This document shows positions 30,859 through 34,338 of a stretch of DNA of 34,338 bases, in pieces (the first letter of the stretch is position 1; the number at the start of each line of letters is the position of its first letter). Both the position numbers and the translations under genes were made by a program. The notes below the pieces were generated by a model. That model did no database searches. It worked only from the letters and a program-made list of their open reading frames with translations, and had not been told where the DNA came from. Origin of the DNA: DATADD01 sp046262355 (GTDB lineage: Bacteria; Actinomycetota; CADDZG01; WHSQ01); the NCBI GenBank assembly GCA_046262355.1, contig JBHEMX010000045.1, positions 1 through 34,338 of the forward strand. The letters run 5' to 3'.

Positions 30859-31974
30859 CTACGGAGTGAGGCGGTCGCCGATCGCCTTCGTCAGGACGGG
30901 GAAGAGCGTGTAGAGCACGATGGCCCCGACGGCTATCGGCAGGGCGAAGATCACGTCGGACGGCTCGAGCAGGCTGAAGCCGAGCCCCGCCCCCGCCGCC
31001 AGCGCCGACCACACGTACATCACGATCACCGCATGTCTGTGTCCGTGGCCGAGGTCCATCAGACGGTGGTGGATGTGCTGCTTGTCGGCCTGCCACACGC
31101 TGCGGCGCGCCCGAGCTCTGCGCACTATCGCGAAGAGCGTGTCCACGATCGGAAGCGCCAGCACCATGAGCGGGATCAGAAGCGGCACGTAGGCGATGAA
31201 CACGTCCGACGGCGAGCCGGGATCGAGCGGCCACTTGCCGACGCCGACGACGGTGGTGGCACCCATGAGCAGCCCCAGCAGCATCGCTCCCGAGTCGCCC
31301 ATGAAGATCGTCGCGGGATGGAAGTTATAGCGCAAGAAGCCGAGCGCGGCACCTGCGACGATGATCGCCGCAAGCGGTGCCGTGGGCGCCTCGCCGAGCA
31401 GGTTCTGACCCGCGATATCGAATGTGAAGACGAAGAAGGAGGCCGACGCGATCGCAACGATCCCTGCCGCGAGACCGTCGAGCCCGTCCACGAGGTTGAC
31501 CGCGTTCATCATCGCGACCAGCCACAGGACCGTAACGAGCACGGAGACGTCGTCGCCGAGCGAGATGATCTGAGTGGGAAGCAGGATGAACTGCATCTTC
31601 ACGCCGGCAAGGAACATGATCCCCGACGCGAATACTTGCCCTGCGAGCTTCACCGGCGCAGGCAGGTTCCTGAGATCGTCCACCGCACCGAGGGCGAACA
31701 CGACGACCCCGGCGGCTCCGATGCCGAGAGCCTCAGAGGAGAGCTCGAAGACCTCCCGGAAGTCGGGCATGAGATAGGCGACCGCGCCGGCGCCGACCAC
31801 GCCGGCGAATAGCGCTGCTCCCCCGAGCGTCGGCGTCGGATCGGCATGCACCTTGCGATCGCTCGGCTGGTCGATGATGCCGACGCGGATCACGAGCGCC
31901 CGCACCATCGGAGTCACGATGAACGTGATGACGAACGCACAGAGGCCGACGAGCAGATAGGGAACGACGCTCAT
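30859..31974 (-). CDS. wecA: Undecaprenyl-phosphate sugar-1-phosphate transferase (WecA/TagO/Rfe family)
   Basis: Transfers GlcNAc-1-phosphate (or a related sugar) from the UDP-sugar to undecaprenyl or decaprenyl phosphate, starting arabinogalactan, teichoic acid or polysaccharide assembly at the inner membrane face. 371 residues with about ten membrane helices. Family motifs are present: GAVDDLRNLP (Mg2+-binding DD), NAVNLVDGLDGLA, FMGDSGAMLLG and the cytoplasmic HIHHRLMDLGH His motif that separates WecA-type from MraY. Its place directly before the atp operon matches mycobacteria and other Actinomycetota. The exact sugar cannot be told. Confidence 0.94.
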   Translation of the reverse strand: MSVVPYLLVGLCAFVITFIVTPMVRALVIRVGIIDQPSDRKVHADPTPTLGGAALFAGVVGAGAVAYLMPDFREVFELSSEALGIGAAGVVVFALGAVDDLRNLPAPVKLAGQVFASGIMFLAGVKMQFILLPTQIISLGDDVSVLVTVLWLVAMMNAVNLVDGLDGLAAGIVAIASASFFVFTFDIAGQNLLGEAPTAPLAAIIVAGAALGFLRYNFHPATIFMGDSGAMLLGLLMGATTVVGVGKWPLDPGSPSDVFIAYVPLLIPLMVLALPIVDTLFAIVRRARARRSVWQADKQHIHHRLMDLGHGHRHAVIVMYVWSALAAGAGLGFSLLEPSDVIFALPIAVGAIVLYTLFPVLTKAIGDRLTP

Positions 31975-31983
31975 CGCGGCACG

Positions 31984-33249
31984 TCACGCCACATCGGGAT
32001 AGGGCTGAAAGCGATCGGTGAGCTCGAGCACGCGTTTGCGCACCTCGTCCTGGGCTCCTTGCGAGTGATCCTTGAGCGTGTGGGCGATGAGCAGCGCGAC
32101 CTCCGCGACGTCGTCGCGGCCCATCCCGCATGTCGTCACGGCCGGTGTGCCGACCCTGATCCCCGATGCCACGAACGGCTTTTCCGGGTCATAGGGGATC
32201 GCATTCTTGTTGACCGTGATGCCGACGTCGTCGAGGCGCATCTCCGCATCCCTGCCGGTGGTCTCGATCGGCCTCAGGTCCACCAACATGAGGTGATTGT
32301 CGGTACCACCCGAGACGATGCGCATGCCCTCCTCCTGCAGCGTGTCGGCCACCACACGTGCATTGTGGACCACCTCATGGCTGTAGACCTTGAATTCCTT
32401 GGTAAGAGCTTCCGCGAAGGCCACGGCCTTGGCGGCTATCGAGTGCATCAGAGGGCCACCCTGCCAGCCGGGGAACACGCTCTTGTCGATGCGCTGCGCG
32501 AACTCCTCCTTGCACATGATCATTGCCCCGCGCGGCCCCCTCAGCGTCTTGTGCGTGGTGCAAGTGACGACGTGCGCATGCTCGACGGGATTGTCGTGTG
32601 CTCCCCCGGCCACGAGACCGATGAAGTGGGCCGCGTCGACCAAAAAGATCGCACCGACCTCGTCTGCGATCTCACGCATCGTGGCGAAGTCCCAGATACG
32701 GGAGTACGCAGTAGCTCCACCGACGATCATCTTCGGCTTCTCTTTCTTAGCCATGTCGCGGAGCTCGTCGTAGTCGATCAGCTCGTCTTCCTTGCGAACG
32801 CCGTAGGAAACGATCTTGAACATCTTTCCGGTGAAGTTGACAGGCGACCCGTGCGTCAGGTGACCGCCGTGCGCAAGGCTCATCCCCATGAACGTGTCGC
32901 CGGGCTCGAGGAAGGCGAAGTACGCCGCTGCATTCGCTGCAGCACCCGCATGCGGCTGGACGTTCACGTGCTCGGCACCGAACAACGCCTTCGCCCGTTC
33001 GATGGCAAGGTTCTCGGCAACATCGACGAACTCGCAGCCCCCGTAATAGCGCTTGCCCGGATACCCCTCGGCGTACTTGTTGCTGAGCGGCGTCCCGAGC
33101 GCGGCCAGTACCGGCGGAGAAGAGAAGTTCTCCGAAGCGATCAGCTCGATCTTCGTATTCTGTCGATCGACCTCATCAAGAATCGCGTCCGCGACCTCTC
33201 GATCCTGCTTCTCGAGGCCGGCCCAGTCACTCCAGATGGGGTTGCTCAT
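31984..33249 (-). CDS. glyA: Serine hydroxymethyltransferase
   Basis: Interconverts serine and glycine with tetrahydrofolate, the main source of one-carbon units. 421 residues from ATG at 33249, which overlaps the rpiB stop as ATGA and has GAGGAG 6 nt upstream; a GTG at 33255 is possible. The PLP Lys is in VTCTTHKTLRGPRGA, and IELIASENF, NKYAEGYPGKRYYGG and the FVASGIRVGTPAVTT end are diagnostic. wecA starts 9 nt after its stop. Confidence 0.97.
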   Translation of the reverse strand: MSNPIWSDWAGLEKQDREVADAILDEVDRQNTKIELIASENFSSPPVLAALGTPLSNKYAEGYPGKRYYGGCEFVDVAENLAIERAKALFGAEHVNVQPHAGAAANAAAYFAFLEPGDTFMGMSLAHGGHLTHGSPVNFTGKMFKIVSYGVRKEDELIDYDELRDMAKKEKPKMIVGGATAYSRIWDFATMREIADEVGAIFLVDAAHFIGLVAGGAHDNPVEHAHVVTCTTHKTLRGPRGAMIMCKEEFAQRIDKSVFPGWQGGPLMHSIAAKAVAFAEALTKEFKVYSHEVVHNARVVADTLQEEGMRIVSGGTDNHLMLVDLRPIETTGRDAEMRLDDVGITVNKNAIPYDPEKPFVASGIRVGTPAVTTCGMGRDDVAEVALLIAHTLKDHSQGAQDEVRKRVLELTDRFQPYPDVA

Positions 33250-33695
33250 CCGCACTCCTCTTTCTCGATGTCGGTGATCTGTTTCACGCGGCGCTCGTGG
33301 CGGCCGCCTTCGAACTTCGTGGTCAAAAACGTGTCGACGATCGCCACCGCGTAGGCGTCCGCGACCACCCGGCCCCCAAGAGCCAGGACGTTCGCATCGT
33401 TGTGCTCGCGGGCGAGCTTGGCCAGAAACTCACTCGTGCAGAGCGCCGCCCTCAACCCATGGACCTTGTTCGCGGCGATCTGCTCGCCCTGGCCGCTGCC
33501 GCCGAGCACGATCCCGAGGTCTGCGTCCCCGGACACGACGGAGCGCCCCACCGCGGCGCAGATCGGCGGATAGTCGATCGATTCCTCTGAATCCGTGCCG
33601 AAGTCGATGACCTCGTGACCGCCATCGGCGAGATGCTTGGCGATGGCCACTTTCAGGGAATATCCGGCGTGGTCTGCGCCGAGGGCGATCCTCAT
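33246..33695 (-). CDS. rpiB: Ribose-5-phosphate isomerase B
   Basis: Interconverts ribose-5-phosphate and ribulose-5-phosphate in the pentose phosphate pathway. 149 residues. The N-terminal GADHAGYSLK and EHNDANVLALGGRV motifs are present. The catalytic loop reads GGSGQGEQIAANK: the Cys of the E. coli enzyme is replaced by Gly65 and Glu71 supplies the base, as in Mycobacterium tuberculosis RpiB. It is followed by glyA with a 4-bp overlap. Confidence 0.95.
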   Translation of the reverse strand: MRIALGADHAGYSLKVAIAKHLADGGHEVIDFGTDSEESIDYPPICAAVGRSVVSGDADLGIVLGGSGQGEQIAANKVHGLRAALCTSEFLAKLAREHNDANVLALGGRVVADAYAVAIVDTFLTTKFEGGRHERRVKQITDIEKEECG

Positions 33696-33762
33696 GCCCC
33701 GAGTGTATGAGCGTGGGGGCCGTCGAAGCCGTTTTCGCGCCCTGGGCTAACGCCGAGGTCCC

Positions 33763-34290
33763 TTACGGGCAGAGGGTGTCCGCCAGCACCGCTACGCCTT
33801 CCTGCAGCCCCTCGACCGTGCGCTGGTAGGCCCCTATCGGCTTGCCGATCGGGTCGTCCACGTCGAGCGACCGCCTCGACTTTGGCTTCGTTCCACGAAG
33901 GAGAGCGAGCACGCGTTCTTCGCGCGACGAGCCGGCCCCCGGCGCGAGCTCGATCTCTCCCAGCTCTTTCAGAAGAAGGACCTTGTCCATGACCTCGGGG
34001 ATCAGCGTCTTCAACTCACGAACGTGAACGCTCGTCATCACGACGATCAGAGAGGCATCGCGCAGTTCGTCCTGATCGACCGGTCGCGAACGGTGCTGCG
34101 TCATGTCGATGCCCATCAGTTTCATCGCCTCAACACCTTCGGGCATGGCCGGGTTGCCGAAGTAGGCCCAGGTGCCGACACTCGAGACCGTGATGTCGCT
34201 GCAACCCCTTTGCTCGAGCTCTTGGCGGAGCAAGGCTTCGGCCATCGGCGAGCGACAGATGTTGCCGGTGCAAACGAAAACGACCCTCAT
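33763..34290 (-). CDS. Low-molecular-weight protein tyrosine phosphatase
   Basis: 175 residues. The catalytic P-loop CTGNICRS (C-x5-R) is at about residues 7-14 and the general-acid Asp is in DVDDPIGKP near 144-152. These enzymes dephosphorylate protein tyrosines or act on arginine phosphate in some Gram-positives. ATG at 34290 overlaps the upstream stop as ATGA. The neighbours (a threonylcarbamoyl-AMP synthase end upstream, rpiB downstream) match a common Gram-positive order. The related arsenate reductases are less likely given the DPI motif. Confidence 0.92.
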   Translation of the reverse strand: MRVVFVCTGNICRSPMAEALLRQELEQRGCSDITVSSVGTWAYFGNPAMPEGVEAMKLMGIDMTQHRSRPVDQDELRDASLIVVMTSVHVRELKTLIPEVMDKVLLLKELGEIELAPGAGSSREERVLALLRGTKPKSRRSLDVDDPIGKPIGAYQRTVEGLQEGVAVLADTLCP

Positions 34291-34338
34291 CCGAGGGAAC
34301 CTAGAACGTCGGCCGAGGGGGCCGCACCTTCCCGCAGG
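34287..34338 (-). CDS. C-terminal fragment of a probable threonylcarbamoyl-AMP synthase (Sua5/TsaC)
   Basis: Only the last 16 residues (LREGAAPSADVLGSLG) and the stop are inside the window. The LREGA end resembles the C-terminal strand of Sua5/YrdC/TsaC proteins, which make the intermediate for tRNA t6A37. The stop overlaps the phosphatase start as ATGA, so the two genes are coupled. The assignment rests on a very short stretch and on the usual order sua5, LMW-PTP, rpiB, glyA. Confidence 0.5.
   Translation of the reverse strand, partial: LREGAAPSADVLGSLG

Noticed and set aside
1..34338. A mobile element, phage remnant or defence island
   Set aside because: No transposase, integrase, terminal inverted repeats, phage genes or defence motifs were seen; gene order is that of core metabolism.

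Overview
The window is a gene-dense, high-GC stretch of an Actinomycetota chromosome. The evidence is strong GC preference at third codon positions, many GTG and TTG starts, 1-10 bp overlaps between consecutive genes, a PASTA-domain kinase, a MurA with Asp in place of the catalytic Cys, an RpiB of the mycobacterial type, and wecA directly upstream of the atp operon. I cannot name the genus; a deep-branching or uncultured actinobacterium fits. I see no tRNA, rRNA, CRISPR array, insertion sequence or prophage. Almost all genes are on the minus strand; the plus-strand genes are a rhomboid protease, a Nudix hydrolase with a small membrane protein, a ferritin-like-looking protein and a candidate short transcript.

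Layout from left to right. 1-1898 (-): a coiled-coil lipoprotein followed by a PASTA Ser/Thr kinase cut by the window edge. 2220-3080 (+): a rhomboid protease with an N-terminal zinc-binding region. 3070-4828 (-): three overlapping MaoC/hot-dog dehydratase genes. 4944-5190 (+): a candidate structured transcript with a near-perfect Shine-Dalgarno, a 14-codon ORF and an intrinsic terminator. 5243-14530 (-): a long collinear run of enoyl-CoA hydratase, etfB, etfA, an unknown 126-aa protein, cysteine desulfurase, mnmA, a SAM methyltransferase, an MFS transporter and ligA. 14578-15410 (+): Nudix CoA pyrophosphatase and a small membrane protein. 15605-18221 (-): meaB and an acyl-CoA mutase large subunit with isobutyryl-CoA-mutase-type specificity residues. 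18440-22247 (-): a histone-H1-like protein, murA, a SpoIID/LytB protein and a NifU-type Fe-S scaffold. 22366-22863 (+): a helical ferritin-like-looking protein. 22970-30432 (-): the complete ATP synthase operon in the order atpZ-like, atpI-like, B, E, F, H, A, G, D, C. 30859-34338 (-): threonylcarbamoyl-AMP synthase (fragment), low-molecular-weight protein tyrosine phosphatase, rpiB, glyA and wecA.

Functional themes. Acyl-CoA metabolism (MaoC dehydratases, crotonase, ETF, acyl-CoA mutase with MeaB, CoA pyrophosphatase) sits beside cell-envelope synthesis (murA, wecA, SpoIID-like), Fe-S and tRNA sulfur chemistry (cysteine desulfurase, MnmA, Nfu) and respiration-linked ATP synthesis. A perfect 18-bp inverted repeat matching the Rex redox-repressor operator lies at the likely atp promoter, suggesting NADH/NAD+ control of ATP synthase.

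Most unusual items: the 4944-5190 plus-strand locus; two families of intergenic repeats (2049-2168 with 15430-15590, and 30653-30819); the Rex-like operator; the mutase specificity residues; and a Zn-ribbon-like peptide that reads on in frame after the atpC stop codon.
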